Shown one piece after another: positions 1 to 53,284 of a stretch of 64,000 nucleotides of DNA. The stretch lies in assembly GCF_964019385.1 (NCBI RefSeq), contig NC_088644.1, positions 16,194,131-16,258,130 of the forward strand, read 5' to 3'. A program made the translations under genes and the position numbers. Origin of the DNA: Sycon ciliatum. Its lineage: Eukaryota; Porifera; Calcarea; Leucosolenida; Sycettidae. A model generated the notes under the pieces. The model saw nothing but the letters and a program-made list of their open reading frames with translations. It was not told the DNA's origin and searched no databases. The first letter of the stretch is position 1; every line of letters starts with the position of its first letter.

Positions 1-1442
1 CGCACTAAGGACAGTAAGGGTTTACTAAGGCCCAGTTAGCCTTAGGGTTTTTGCAGATTCAAATCCTGCTTAGTCTAGGAATGGATGAAGTCAAGGGAAG
101 AGTCTACAGTCACTCAACTAAAATTATTATTATTACAGTTTTACTGTCTGTAGTTCTACTGGGAGTGCGACTGGCGATGGCCTTTGACTACCGTAACTAA
201 GTAAGTACATGTACTACTAGTAAGTTACTTTCTTCCAAAGTAATGCCCCTTGCCTTGGCCTTGTCCATGATACATGTACAATGACCTGTACAGACTCAGT
301 GCACTCCGCTTCCTTTTATCCGCTGACTGTTGTGAATTGTTCTTACAGTCTAGATCTGAAAGTATGTACAGTATCAAGCCAAGGACTCGAAGAGTCGAAG
401 GAGTCATGAAAGCGCTGCTTTCAAGACTGTCTCCACCCCTACTGCATTCCGCAACAAAGCTCGTCACCTCAGTTCTCAACTGTCTTGTCACCTAGCCACA
501 ACGTGACGGTACATACACAACACTATCCATACAAGTACATGATGAAGGCGTGCATGTGAGCGTGTGCGGAAATATTCGTATTTTGATACTGACTTTGAGC
601 AGGCAGCGCAGCGGATCGGAGGCACTCGGCTCTTACATCACCGAACTGGGGCATGCCTATTGCCTACTAGTAGAGAAACTGCCTGTTTGCGACAAGGGTA
701 CATATTACTAGTACCACAACTCACAAGTGACAAGGCAGTAATCTGGTGCTACTATTATCTTGATTATTACTACGGGTGACTACAATGTCATAATCATTGT
801 GCCCAATCCTGTACTAGCAGTAGTCATAATCGTCATTGCACATACATGATTTTAAATACAGATCTACATCATATACATGACCATGATGACTGGGCCTGGT
901 GACTGGCCTGAGAGTGAGAGATAATGAGCCTGTAGCGTAGGCTGTGTAGATCTACTCTCAAGTGTGTATGTGTTATCGGAGTGCCGGCCATGTCAGGGCA
1001 GAAGCTTCACCGCGGGTGTTTGTCAGTGTGCTTCCCAAGCAGCTGGATTCCAAACTCGGTCCTAGCGAGTTGTGTGTGCCGCGCTGCGATTCCTGTGTAC
1101 CCGAGGCTAGCTACCAAAAGACTTCAGACCCGTGTTCGGCCATGCTTCGGATGCTCGGACGAATCGACGATGCTTCGTTCATTCAGCTACAGCTACTACT
1201 AGCTATCAACAGAGAACGAATATCACGTCGGATTCGTCCGTCAGTGAAGGCATCCGCTCGCTGTCCTGAATTGTCTTGCTGTGCTCCCAGGAAAAACTGT
1301 GCGGAATGTGGCTCGCCACGGTGCCAGGGCTCGGAGTTGGGAAAGGAGCACACCCTGACCTTGCGTGAGAGAAGTCGGCACAAAGAGCTGTGGAAAAAAG
1401 CAACCTTACGCTTAGCCCTTATCTTCCTGCGCAACTCGCATC
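1..1442. other. Upstream flank of the pseudokinase-SH2 gene
   Basis: I see no supportable coding exon here. Short open frames occur (one from 962 to 1465), but they show no family resemblance. They overlap the kinase start in another frame. The stretch just before 1443 is likely 5' UTR and promoter, but no TATA-like box stands out. An upstream non-coding or short coding exon cannot be excluded. Confidence 0.4.
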
Positions 1443-4400
1443 ATGTTGCAGACTGGTGGTGGTGATGCCAAATCACCTGTTTCACCCGGACCCTGTCCGA
1501 TTCCTGAAGTGTCCCGCTGGCTACTTACGAATGTCCACCTACACGAAAAGGATGTCCTTGAGCGGAGAGCGGCGTACAGCATGATTGCGGCAACATGGAG
1601 ATTGGAAAGTGTGTCGGTGAAAATTGCGGCTGAAAACGCCGATCTGGCCAGTCGTCCTTTGGATGATCCGGCAACGAGAAAGCAGCTTGTCATGGCCGTC
1701 GCTTCCGAGGCGGCCTTCTTGTCCTCCTTGCGCCATGATCGAATCGTTCATTTGTACGGGGTGATGCAACATCCTAAGAGCGGTTTGCCGTGCTTAGTGC
1801 TAGAAAGACTGTATGAGAGTGTGGAACAAAGACGTCGCAGAGGCGCAGCAGTGATGACGCTGAAAGACATAGTGGACGTGAGCATGAACATCTGTGATGC
1901 ACTGTACTACCTGCATCACGAGTTCAAACCTGCCGTTGCACACAGGGACTTGTCTTCAAAGACCGTACTACTGACTGGCACGGGTCAGGCAAAGCTTGGT
2001 GGACTCTCTTCGGCACGTGCTCTTGCCGGCAAGCAACCAGCGACCAAACTGCCAGGCGCTGATGAGTACATGCCCCCGGAGACAGCTCTCGGTGATATGC
2101 CGGTGTATAGCACAAAGATTGATAACTTTTCCATCGGTGTGTTGATGATAGAGTTGGTGGTGAACAAGCCTCCGACACCGAAGGGAAGGTTTATCAGCAA
2201 GGCCCGAGGCGTCGCCATTGTGCCGGAAATCAAGCGGCGAGCCGAAGAGCTAGCCATGGTGAAAGATACACAGCCGCGTATGCTGCCCGTTATTCAACTG
2301 TGTTTGCAGGAGGAAAAGAGAAGACCAAACTCTATTGAGCTGGACGCGGCCTTGAAGAACGTCCAGTCCACCATTGATTACCTGGAGTCCAGGTTCACGT
2401 TGTGCGAGTCAACCTCACCACCGGCGTACGACTGCGCTGCTGGTCCATCTCGTGTCGAGGGCTCCAAAAGTCCACCGAAGCCACAGCGAAGTTTTCCAAT
2501 GCTGCTCAGGCCGCGACCTGTTGCCTTGGAGAAGCCGTCACCGCGCACCTCCAATTCTTCCCTCACGGCTTCAACGACTGACGAAATCACCTACGACGCA
2601 CCCTGCGATACCCTGGGAGACGGCGATGGCTACTCCAAGATCGACAACTTGGCCAACGTTGACAAAGGCTATTCAAAGATTGATGGCCTGGCTTTGACAA
2701 TTGACGGTACCGTACGAAACTGTGTCAGTCCGGATGACGATAGCCCAAGTGAATGGGACTCAGAATCACCGACCTATGACTCAGTGGATGAAACAGACCT
2801 GGACAAGATAGTCGGTAGGAGGCGTTCCAGGCGAGGAAGGGGCGGCGCGAATACAAGCCAGCAGCCAGTGGAAAGCACTAGCGTGGATGAGCTTGCGTAC
2901 GAAGATGGATACCGGGTGCCGGCAGATTGCAAGTTGGATGGATACTTTCCGACTCCTGATGATTCTGATCATGTCTACCAGGACGTGGCGGTAGAACACA
3001 CTAGTAATCCAAAGAAGAACAAGGTGAGCATCGCATATTCCTACCACAGTGGTATTTTCATTCCAAAGTCAATGTCGTCTATCTACTGTGAAAAATGTAA
3101 CTTCATGTGAGTCGTGGGGGGGGGGGGGGGCAGGAAACAGGAGCTTGGCTCCATATTCAGAAGTGGACTGCTTTGTGTCTGGTTTGTATCTTCCTTGCAC
3201 ATGACCCATTACCTGGGAATAAGGGCCATGTTTGCCGATATCTGTAGTCATGAGTGCAGATAACGGAGGCTGTATTTCTCTCGTGCAAGGCCAATACTAG
3301 TAGTTTAGCCAAGCGCAAAGGTAAAATGGAGTACACTATTTTTCTCCAATCAGTACGGGAAAATGAACTTTCGCTTGGAGTATCAAAAACATACTGGTCA
3401 CTGTGCAAGATCTTCGATTGGTTGGATTGGCTCAGCAACAATCATGTGGCATACTGCACGATTTCAAATACCATCCGAAGCGTTCTAGGTCCTTTCCGGA
3501 TGTACATTTCACATTAGCCACTATAGGCTATGCACATTTACACCATGCGGAATCAAATTCTGCGTGAGAATCTGTGTTTGCCCAGTGTACTGCCAGTTTG
3601 CTGTGCGGACACTTCCCACCATTTCCTAACCGGTGTGTTGTACTTTGTGATTGTAGCCGAGAGCCAAGAAGCCAGTAGGAACCTCAATAAGCAATCCGAC
3701 CTATGCCAACAATGCTGCCGTGTCCAAACACAAGTATGAAGAGATACCCAATGTGTCAGATCTGATGATCAAATCAAGCGACGGAGCAATCTCAGCTCCC
3801 CTTCCTCCTTTGGCCATGAAGTTCCATAGTCAACTGCAGCCCAATGACCAGTCGCCTGGCAAGAAGGAAGCCAAAGCAGCGCAAATCCCTGATACCAGCA
3901 CCATTCCGTCGTCAGCCAGCACCAATCGCTACGTGACTGCCCCATGGACACAGCAAATAGCGGCGCATAGCTTCACAGCCAGCAAGCCCGAGCAAGCGAA
4001 ATCCTCGCCTTCAGGAATTCGTCGAGCATCAGATGGTGACAGCAATCACCACCACCATCCTCCCCACCATCAACACCATCACCAGCAGGGACCTCCTTTA
4101 CCTGGTGGGGAGACTAATGTCACTTCAAGGCATGTCTCGTTCGACGTGAATGCAGTCAGCACAGATTATGAAACTCCAGAGGCTGAGCTATTGGAGAAGA
4201 AACCAGTTCCACCGCGACCAGCTAAGACCCGTTCCAACCCAGATTTGTCCACATCAGCACCCCGCCGCCCACCCTCTACCGAATCTCCAAAACGTGTTCC
4301 AAAACGCCCAGTGAGAACCGTACCTACCAGTCCACCATCACAAGCTGAACCAAACTCCGATGACGATTATGAACACCCCGGAACACCTGGCATGTCACTC

Positions 4401-5800
4401 GTGTCGATGGACGGATCTCCTATCCCAGGCAGTGTCATTCATGGTATGTCTTGTGATGACCTACCACCACCGCCGACCTCTCCACCCATGCTACAGCCAG
4501 GCCTCAAGTCTCCGTCACGCAGTCATAGTGCTCTCATGACACTACCGCCCGTGGCTGAGCAACAAGGCAGCCATGGCAGCCATGGCAACCATGTAAACCA
4601 CGGTAGCCATGGCAGCTCACACAGCCATGGCACAGTCACTGGTCATGGTGCTCATAGTCATGGAGTGGCGCATCATCATGCTCGACCATCGGCTGTACCA
4701 CCACAAGTGCGGAGTCCGCCGACGCGACGCTACTCCAGTGATGATGTCATCAAGTCCAGCCCTGCAAATCACCATGAGTCACATAGAGCAGCCACTGACA
4801 GCGGCGACTGGTTCCACGGGCCATTGTCGCGAGAGTAAGTCTTGCATAAAGATCATTGACACTGTCATCACGCACTCAGTTACACAGTTGATGCGAGTCT
4901 TGTCTGTCCCAAACCGGTAATTACTTTGCCATCTACTAGTACATTCATTTACTTGGAATTCTCGGCTCTGATTTAGCAAACATCGAGCAATGAATGTAGC
5001 CAACCAATGTAATGCTCCTCTCTCTCCATCTCTCTCTCTCCATCTCTCTCTCTCGCTCTCTCTCTCTCTCGCTCCCCCTCTCTCTTTCTCTATGTTGCTT
5101 TCTTGCCTGCGATCATGCAGAGAGGCCGAGGAAAAGTTACGGACTACAGCTGTTGGCTGCTTCCTTGTACGCAGCGGCCGCACTCATGCTGGCTTCACAA
5201 TATCATGGAGGTGAGTGGGGTTGAGTCAAAATAATACCCTGTAACCAGGCGCGTGCGCCGGTGCCCTTCAAGGGGGGTTCGGGGGGCCTGCCGCAGGAAA
5301 AATTTCAAAACATGAAGCAAAATCCTGCATTTTAAGCGAAAAAAGGGGGTTCCGGGCACCCAGGAACCCATACGGGGCACGCGCCTGGTAACTTGCACAT
5401 ACTATACCATATGCATGTGCCATGTACCATAATACATTTTCGCGTATACCGTGTGCTTGAGAGGCATGCAGCAGCCTATGAGCTGCAGTGTGCTCCGATA
5501 ATACTGAAGTAGTCGCAATGTCACATTTCGGTTTGTACTTGTTGCCATGAAATGAAAATTCGTGGTATGGACTGCAGGGGAGCAGGGGAGAGTTTGGCCC
5601 AAAATAATTGATCTGATGTACTCCTCAGGTTACAGAGCGCTGTATTTCCGGAGACGTTTTTTCATGTTTTTCTTGTGTAATGTCTGAAACATGCGAGTGG
5701 TCCATGACTAAGTTCAGTTTTCTCACCTGAAACAGAACAATCAACTGTTGCAATGCTAAGCTTTACTTCTGTGCGTGTGTATGTGTATGTGTGTGTGTCT

Positions 5801-5839
<39 letters not shown>

Positions 5840-6436
5840 CTGTGTGTGTGTGCATGACTGTGTTTGTGTTTTCTCTAGGTCAGCGCAGGCTGGCAAGGCA
5901 GTCAAGCATGTGATTGTTGATCAGCCGCGGCCTGGCGTATTTCAGCTAAGACACTCTCTGACTGTGTACTCGTCCATGGAAGACTTGATAAGGCATCACA
6001 GAATGGTGAGTACATGAGCAGCGTACACGTCCAACACTAAATTGTATACAGAAACTCTGTTCACCTAGCCCTGGGTAGAAGAACAAGAAAAGTAAATGAC
6101 TACTTGTACAGGAAAACCTTGCCCGAGTTACTCAGTTGAACTGCCATCCAATGAAATAGCCTAGCATGATTTTGGATTTTTTAAATCTTTCATATGAACA
6201 TGCCCCATTACACTCAATACATTTGGTGCCACAAGCAAATGATCACACAGACCAGTTGGCTACTGACAGCACTTAGGTCGTTGCTTGACCAGCTTTCACC
6301 TCTCCTTTGAGGCTTAGAGGTTGTTGTACACCTTTGGGCAGTGATTGTTTGTAAAAAAATTGGCTTTGTGTTCATTTTGCAGGAGCCGCTCACCAATGTT
6401 GTCAGTGATGTTCTTGGAGCGGGGGTCAGCCCGTAA
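1443..6436 (+). CDS. Pseudokinase with C-terminal SH2 domain (five exons, 1009 aa)
   Basis: Exons: 1443-3023, 3657-4834, 5121-5210, 5879-6005, 6383-6436. All introns are GT-AG, phases match, and the total is 3030 nt. Residues about 25-310 form a TK/TKL-like kinase fold. K60 (VSVK), E89, HRD (167-169), a YMPPE segment near 209 and IDNFSIGVL near 226 are visible. The glycine loop is gone (ERRAAYS near 40). The Mg-binding Asn of the catalytic loop is T174, and the DFG Asp is G187 (AKLGGLSS). It is therefore a predicted pseudokinase, probably a scaffold rather than an enzyme. The linker (about 310-905) carries many Tyr motifs, twin YSKID repeats, a PVPPRPAK-type SH3 ligand and two His-rich tracts. 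The SH2 domain begins at WFHG (912-915) and keeps the phosphotyrosine Arg in FLVR (R937). The start ATG is the first in frame for the kinase. An extra upstream exon remains possible. Confidence 0.85.
5246..5387. mobile_element. MITE with CAGGCGCG ends, in intron 3 of the pseudokinase gene
   Basis: The 142-bp element starts CAGGCGCGTGC and ends GCACGCGCCTG. It is flanked by a perfect 5-bp duplication GTAAC (5241-5245 and 5388-5392). It has no coding capacity. A lone copy of one end (CAGGCGCGTGCACC) sits near 18029 in the FIH-like gene. Confidence 0.8.
5785..5857. repeat. (TG)n microsatellite before exon 4 of the pseudokinase gene
   Basis: This is an imperfect TG run in intron 3, ending just before the exon 4 acceptor. 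A TC-rich run at 5022-5095 sits in the same position before exon 3. Both may serve as extended pyrimidine- or repeat-rich acceptor context. Confidence 0.7.
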
Positions 6437-8045
6437 CACAACTACATGTACATGTACGTTCTCTTGCTCTCTTTTCGTCTTGCCATCAACTCCAGAACAC
6501 ATGCATGTGCATGTCCTGTGTTATGTTGGTCAATATCTACGGAATGCCGTATCTTTTTTACTCTCAAGTTCCCCTTGTGCACGGTGCCTGCTTTGGTTCT
6601 TTTGGTTTTCTTTGACATTGGTCCTGCACAGGGCAGTGCAGATAGCGTATACCGTTTCAGTATGATGGTGATAATACAGATACAGATAATACGCACGCGT
6701 GTGCCAAGTATGCCCCATGAAGTTATATGGAACTGGGAAGGATTCTCTTTCTATTCAGTTTATACATGGAGGATGTAAATTCATAGCTTTGTACAATGTT
6801 TCGCACTCGACTGAGTGTATCAACCGGTGAAGCTGTCCTGCGTTTCACAGTACCTGCGTCTCCAAGGTGATACTTCTGCACACACACCGTCCTCTGCCGC
6901 CTTATAATTTTCAACTCCTTGATTTACGCTGAGTAAGGATGAAATATCATGGTTGTATCGTCCATACTGCTTGGCATCCTGATGCTGTCACAGATTAAAA
7001 TATATTTGAACACCCGTTGCATTTTGAGCTAGTTTTCCACTGGATCAGCGGATCTTCTTGTCTGCAATCAGTAGGAACAGCATTGCTGTCGTCACACAGT
7101 CGTTTCTAGCCAGTCTCTGACAGGTGTGCACATTGTATATAGAGCTGCCCTGGGACCCAATCAGCCCCGGACTGGCCAAGCCTGGTGGCCAGACTTCCAA
7201 ACACAATCATGCAAACTCTCTGAAAGAAATATAATTTGCCTGCATGACCAGTCGGAAGTTCCCAGAGTCAATGATCTTAATGTTGCATTACGTTGTGCTG
7301 GGACTCTCTCCTTGGATGCAGTACTCTGATATTGCACGCAGCTGCACTAGGCTCTAGTATGGTTATTTCAACTGATTTGTTTGTTGTTGCTGAAGAGGAA
7401 CAAGCAGGGAGCAGCGACGTGACACATCATGCATTACAGCGAACGAGTAACCGTGGCAATTTCCCACTCATTGTGCTAAATATCATGCATGCAGTTTCCC
7501 CATGCTTACATGCGTCCATGCTAAATTAGCATTCACCAACTGAACTTGCCCCTCGCCCCCACTGTTAGGCAATGCGTCTGCCTCTGGTTTCACCGGATGT
7601 TAGCGGCCGTCGTGAGTTCCCAGGCCATATGGTGATGACTTGCTAACGTTCTAAGTACTAAGTGTGTTTTTGGAAATACCGTGATGTACGCTACATCGTG
7701 ATACTGTGTTCTCATACGAGTAACTTAGTCCATCTGTCTTCACTTCACAATCATTAGATTTTTCTTTGTGTGCTGTGCTGTAGTACAAGATATTAGTGAG
7801 TATTCAGTGGGTATTGACCGTTCTAGATGGCAGGACCCATGTACTCAAAATCCAAGAAAAAAAAGAAGAGAGAATCTATAAAAAATATGTCTAGGTCGCT
7901 GATGTGCAATATGCTACATCTACATTCTCAAAGTAGAATGATCAGCAAAAGAACAGGCATGGTAGCAAGCCCATCGTCATTTTTGTTATACAAAAAAGCA
8001 TGATAACAGTTTTAGTCTGAAACGGCAGAAGGAGAGAGAGAGAGA

Positions 8046-8068
8046 ATGTGTGTGTGTGTGTGTGTGTG

Positions 8069-8163
<95 letters not shown>
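8046..8163. repeat. (GT)n microsatellite
   Basis: A run of about 118 bp of GT dinucleotides with one interruption near 8069. The open frames through it on either strand are repeat artefacts. Confidence 0.95.
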
Positions 8164-8164
<1 letters not shown>

Positions 8165-8368
8165 ATCATGGAATGAATGATCAAGTGGACGATAAGCATT
8201 TGTCCAATCGGCGGTGAGAATTTTGGTAGAGAAAGTCAGTTGTAATTATTTCGTAATGCTGAATTCTTGCAATGCAAGATCTGCATTAGCAGCAAGGTCT
8301 ATGTAAGCATCCTGATTGACTCAAGACACTGAGAGGTCTAACAAATACATGACAAACAAGATTGCACT

Positions 8369-8428
8369 CTTCCGTCGGCCGAACTTAGCCAAGCTTTGAA
8401 ATAGCTTGGTTACATTCGGCCGGCGGAA
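8369..8428. repeat. Short hairpin in the intergenic region
   Basis: TTCCGTCGGCCGAA at the left pairs with TTCGGCCGGCGGAA at the right, and the inner arms GCCAAGCT/AGCTTGGT continue the stem. It lies between the 3' ends of two convergent genes and could be a MITE remnant or a transcribed hairpin. Confidence 0.6.
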
Positions 8429-8631
8429 AAGCGTGGCCCCGGTGTTGCGTGTTCCTATGAAATCATTGCGGCGATTGGCTACCACTATCGCGTACATTCT
8501 GTCCACATTGTGTACCTTATTTCGGCTTGTACTCAACACAATTGCTGATTCAAACGCAGCACACGGTGTACATTAGGGTGTGTTGCGGCTGCAAGGCACC
8601 CAGTGTCCCTCCTGTCCAGGTCTTTTCACAG

Positions 8632-19472
<10,841 letters not shown>

Positions 19473-20326
19473 ACTGCTGCAGTTGTGCAGAACGCCACTG
19501 TACGGCCAGCGGCGCACGACCAGCGGTAAATCTCCGCTGCACCGCTTTTAGATCAGTATCAGTCTATGGGAAGTAAGTTTTAGCACCAAATCCGTCATAC
19601 CAACACTTGCAGCTACGATCTTCCCATTCTATTTCGTCCTTTCGGAGGAATTACCGGTAGACCCAATACTAAAGACTAAACTCTAAAGTGATCCTTCCTT
19701 ATTGATCTTGATGCCGAACTTCAACTGAAGTTCACGTGCATGTTCCCCTCATTCCTAGATCTTCTTCCTACCTGTGCAAGAATGTGGTCGTGTTGGCGTC
19801 ATCACCATGATTACCAGATTACGGACGGACGTTCTACATACACATCACACGGTACATGCACACGGTACATGCCCATCATGTTGATCCACAGTCACTCAGG
19901 TTTGCGCCCTGCACCAGCTCACCATCCCAGTGTTCGCAAGTCTAGGGCTGCACGGCGCCCGATGTGGCGTTCACTCGCTTGCCAGTAATATCACTATCAC
20001 TATCAGTGCGCATACTTTCATCAATCAAGGAATGCATGCATCATAATCAGATCAGGACTACGCGTATTAGTAGAAGTACAAGACAGGCAAGCACTGCGGC
20101 TTGCCTGTCTTTCAAGCATGCACTACAGTTTTGTAATGAGGCTGATGATCATTCAAGCCAGGTGACTTTGAATGGTAACAGAATAATTATGATGTTACCC
20201 AAACTCGCTTACATCTGAAACGTATTGGGTGAGCTTCCAGGACCGGCCTTGTTTGGGTAATTACGTTATTCATTTCCGCTACATCACCCTTGTCCTTGAC
20301 ATTGTTGAATTTAGTGTGCTGAAGGC
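19473..20326. promoter_or_regulatory. Shared upstream region of two divergent genes
   Basis: The start codons of the FIH-like gene (minus, 19472) and the GH3 gene (plus, 20327) are 854 bp apart. The interval contains no supported exon and no clear TATA box in either direction. It must hold the 5' UTRs and promoters of both genes unless distant upstream exons exist. A bidirectional promoter is inference from the layout. Confidence 0.5.
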
Positions 20327-50825
<30,499 letters not shown>

Positions 50826-50831
50826 CAGCAT

Positions 50832-50903
<72 letters not shown>

Positions 50904-50961
50904 ACACACACACACGTGCACACACACACACACACACGTGCACACACACACACACACACGT

Positions 50962-51004
<43 letters not shown>

Positions 51005-51539
51005 CAAGGGTATACATACACATCTATATTGACTTGCTAGTCCAAAATACCAAAATTTGTTTGCTCTTCCAAGGATGTACTATTTTAGAAAGCACAATAG
51101 CACAATTATCCAGCCTTACTACTCACAGTCGTAGCACATTTCCTAATCATTCTTCCCCAAGTCCACTGCTTATCACAACATGAGAATGTTTGGTGGTGCG
51201 CTTGGAGTTCTTGTTGTAGCTCAGTATGCAAGGGCTGAGGTACAACGTGGACGCATTTTGGGTTTCAAACATGTGTTTGCAAAGCACCCCCTGTCCTCTA
51301 CAACTTTTAGTACAAGTTGCAGGGACAGCCCAGAAGCAACAGAAATCAGCACGAGTGACATGAAGTGGGGATGTGATGAGTTAGACTACGCAACGAGAAT
51401 GCACAGAGACCAACTGGCGTGGGGTACGGGTCACGATTTAAAACGAGAGAGCTTGGAAGCTAGGGCCCTACACTATGCTTTTTTGCCTTGATGACCTAGA
51501 CCAAAAAAGCATAGGGATGTTGTACATTTTCTTATAAAT

Positions 51540-51780
51540 TTCTTCTTCTTTTTTTCAAGACATAACCTGGGATTTGAACCCGCACTATCGCCCTGGATGC
51601 ATCCCCCGATACACTTTGCATACATACTAATTCTTCCAAGTTGCTTCACGTTATGATCTTGCATTTGAAAGCCCTATTTGAATATTGTGGCCAGCTGTTT
51701 GTGGCCAGCCGTCTTTGATGGTACGGTACGGGACAGGTACGGTCGAGGGTAATACGACACCGTCTACCACCTTGATGACC
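51540..51780 (-). mobile_element. Family B dispersed repeat with tRNA-like box B, copy 2
   Basis: Read on the minus strand it has GCGGGTTCAAATCCCAGG, a good Pol III box B / T-arm. This is followed by a body shared with 52866-53940. It resembles a tRNA-derived SINE, though no clear A box is visible. It is flanked on both sides by a short direct repeat, CCTTGATGACCTAG. Confidence 0.6.
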
Positions 51781-51839
51781 TAGGCAAAAAAGCATAGGAA
51801 TGTTATAAATTTTTCAATTCTCCTACTCCGAAGTATTTT

Positions 51840-52862
51840 TTGGGCTGAAACGATCATTTATTAAAGGGGAAGTATACCCTAAAATCAAATTTTCACCAGT
51901 TGTAGTCTTCTGGGTGCTGAGTCGAATGGTCTTGGTCCGAGAAAGCTGAGACGCTCCCTTCTTCCTTTATTCCCAATCGAACTCGCGCACTTCCACCGAA
52001 ACTGGGTGACTGCGCCCTACTAGATGGGGATTTGTATGCAAAATGTCACTAAAAGCGCCATTTCGTTCTTATAAAAGCACGGATGACCGCGATTGGCCCA
52101 TATGTTGTAGTCTTTTGGACGCTGAGTCGACTGGTTTTGGTCCGAAAAGGCTGCGATGCAGCGTTCCTCCTTTATTCCCAATCGAACATGGTTGAACAAG
52201 CGGTCACGTGCTCCTGGGTGCCCAAATCACCTGGTCACCACGCCAGCAGGCGACAAATTTCACACCAAGGTTCAACTCGAGTGACAGGAGTGCACCCAAA
52301 AAAGGTCAAACAGGCTAGTAAGTTGTACCCTGCAGGCACGGTGACCAGGTGACTGGTGTACGCAGGAGCACGTGACCACTTGTTCAACCATGTTCGATTG
52401 GGAATATAGGAGGAACGCTGCATCGCAGCCTTTTCGGACCAAAACCAGTCGACTCAGCGTCCAAAAGACTACAACATATGGGCCAATCGCGGTCATCCGT
52501 GCTTTTATAAGAACGAAATGGCGCTTTTAGTGACATTTTGCATACAAATCCCCATCTCGTAGGGCGCAGTCACCCAGTTTCAGTGGAAGTGCGCGAGTTC
52601 GATTGGGATTCAAGTAGGAAGGGAGCGTCTCAGCTTTCTCGGACCAAGACCATTCGACTCAGCACCCCGAAGACTACAACTGGTGAAATTTTAATTTTTG
52701 CCTTAACTTCCCCTTTAATATCGGATGGAGTGCATGGGCTAGAACACTGTCACTGATATGCATGCATAAAAATCGTTAGCACTCGCTTGGAACACTAACG
52801 ATTATCGATTGCACTGTTAAAACGATCGATATCCGAGTTATCGATATAATTGTTTCAGCCCT
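51840..52862. mobile_element. hAT-like MITE (GGGCTGAAACGAT ends) split by the palindromic MITE
   Basis: GGGCTGAAACGAT at 51842 and ATTGTTTCAGCCC near 52848 are inverted ends of a type common in hAT-derived elements. The copy at 51861-52718 interrupts it close to its left end. Confidence 0.6.
51861..52718. mobile_element. Long palindromic MITE with TTAA termini, copy 2
   Basis: 858 bp, starting TTAAAGGGGAAGT and ending ACTTCCCCTTTAA, with arms of about 390 bp that are reverse complements. It is highly similar to 9478-10343. It has no coding capacity; the frames seen across it mirror each other on the two strands. Confidence 0.88.
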
Positions 52863-52922
52863 AATTTTTTTCAAGGCATAACCTGGGATTCGAACCCGCA
52901 CAATCGCCCTACATGCATTACC

Positions 52923-53252
52923 AAGAGTACATAACCCCCCCCCCCAGAGTGTGCAACTCCCACATACCCTGCTGTCCCGACAGAATTTCAAGTTGACGTC
53001 ATTATTTATGATGCAATTCTCCTTTCTCCTTGCACCAGTGATTTACAACATGTGTACGGGTGTCAACGCATCACACGTTTTTCTTTGCAATAATTTGTAC
53101 AGGATCGATCGGCTTCGGTCAACCACAGGTTCCGGATTCGTCTGATAATCCGTGTACAGTGCGCATTGCATCATCAAAATGACGTCAACTTGAAATTCTG
53201 TCGGGACAGCACCCATAGTGGAGTTGCACACTCTGGGGGGTTATGTACTCTT
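52923..53252. mobile_element. Palindromic Mutator-like MITE, copy 2
   Basis: Ends AAGAGTACAT / ATGTACTCTT, with long complementary arms (CAGAGTGTGCAACTCC, AATTTCAAGTTGACGTCATT). It is flanked by 9-bp TGCATTACC (left) and GGCATTACC (right), one mismatch. The terminal motifs match those of 33634-33897. Confidence 0.82.
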
Positions 53253-53284
53253 GGCATTACCCGATACAGTTCACATTCATACTC

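Larger units (their letters stand above)
6437..8631. other. Intergenic region between two convergent genes
   Basis: This is the 3' flank of both the pseudokinase gene (plus) and the FIH-like gene (minus). No further exon is supported. It holds a long GT microsatellite (8046-8163) and a hairpin (8369-8428). A faint tRNA-like stretch near 7565-7625 is too weak to call. Confidence 0.6.

Noticed and set aside
962-1465. 167-residue open frame upstream of the pseudokinase
   Set aside because: It shows no family resemblance, ends in a Trp run overlapping the kinase start in another frame, and has no splice site linking it to the kinase.
1443-3110. Kinase as a single-exon gene ending at 3110
   Set aside because: A good donor at 3024 joins in phase to 3657 with continued Tyr/Pro-rich linker. 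The extra residues past 3023 read into intron.
7559-7640. tRNA-like stretch (GCGTCTGCCTCTGGTTTCAC ... GTGAGTTCCCAGG)
   Set aside because: A and B boxes are only approximate and the acceptor stem does not pair. At most it is an old tRNA-derived SINE fragment.
51180-51491. 103-residue frame after the GH3 stop codon
   Set aside because: It has no family motif and overlaps the start of the repeat stack; the GH3 model already ends with a stop at 50825.
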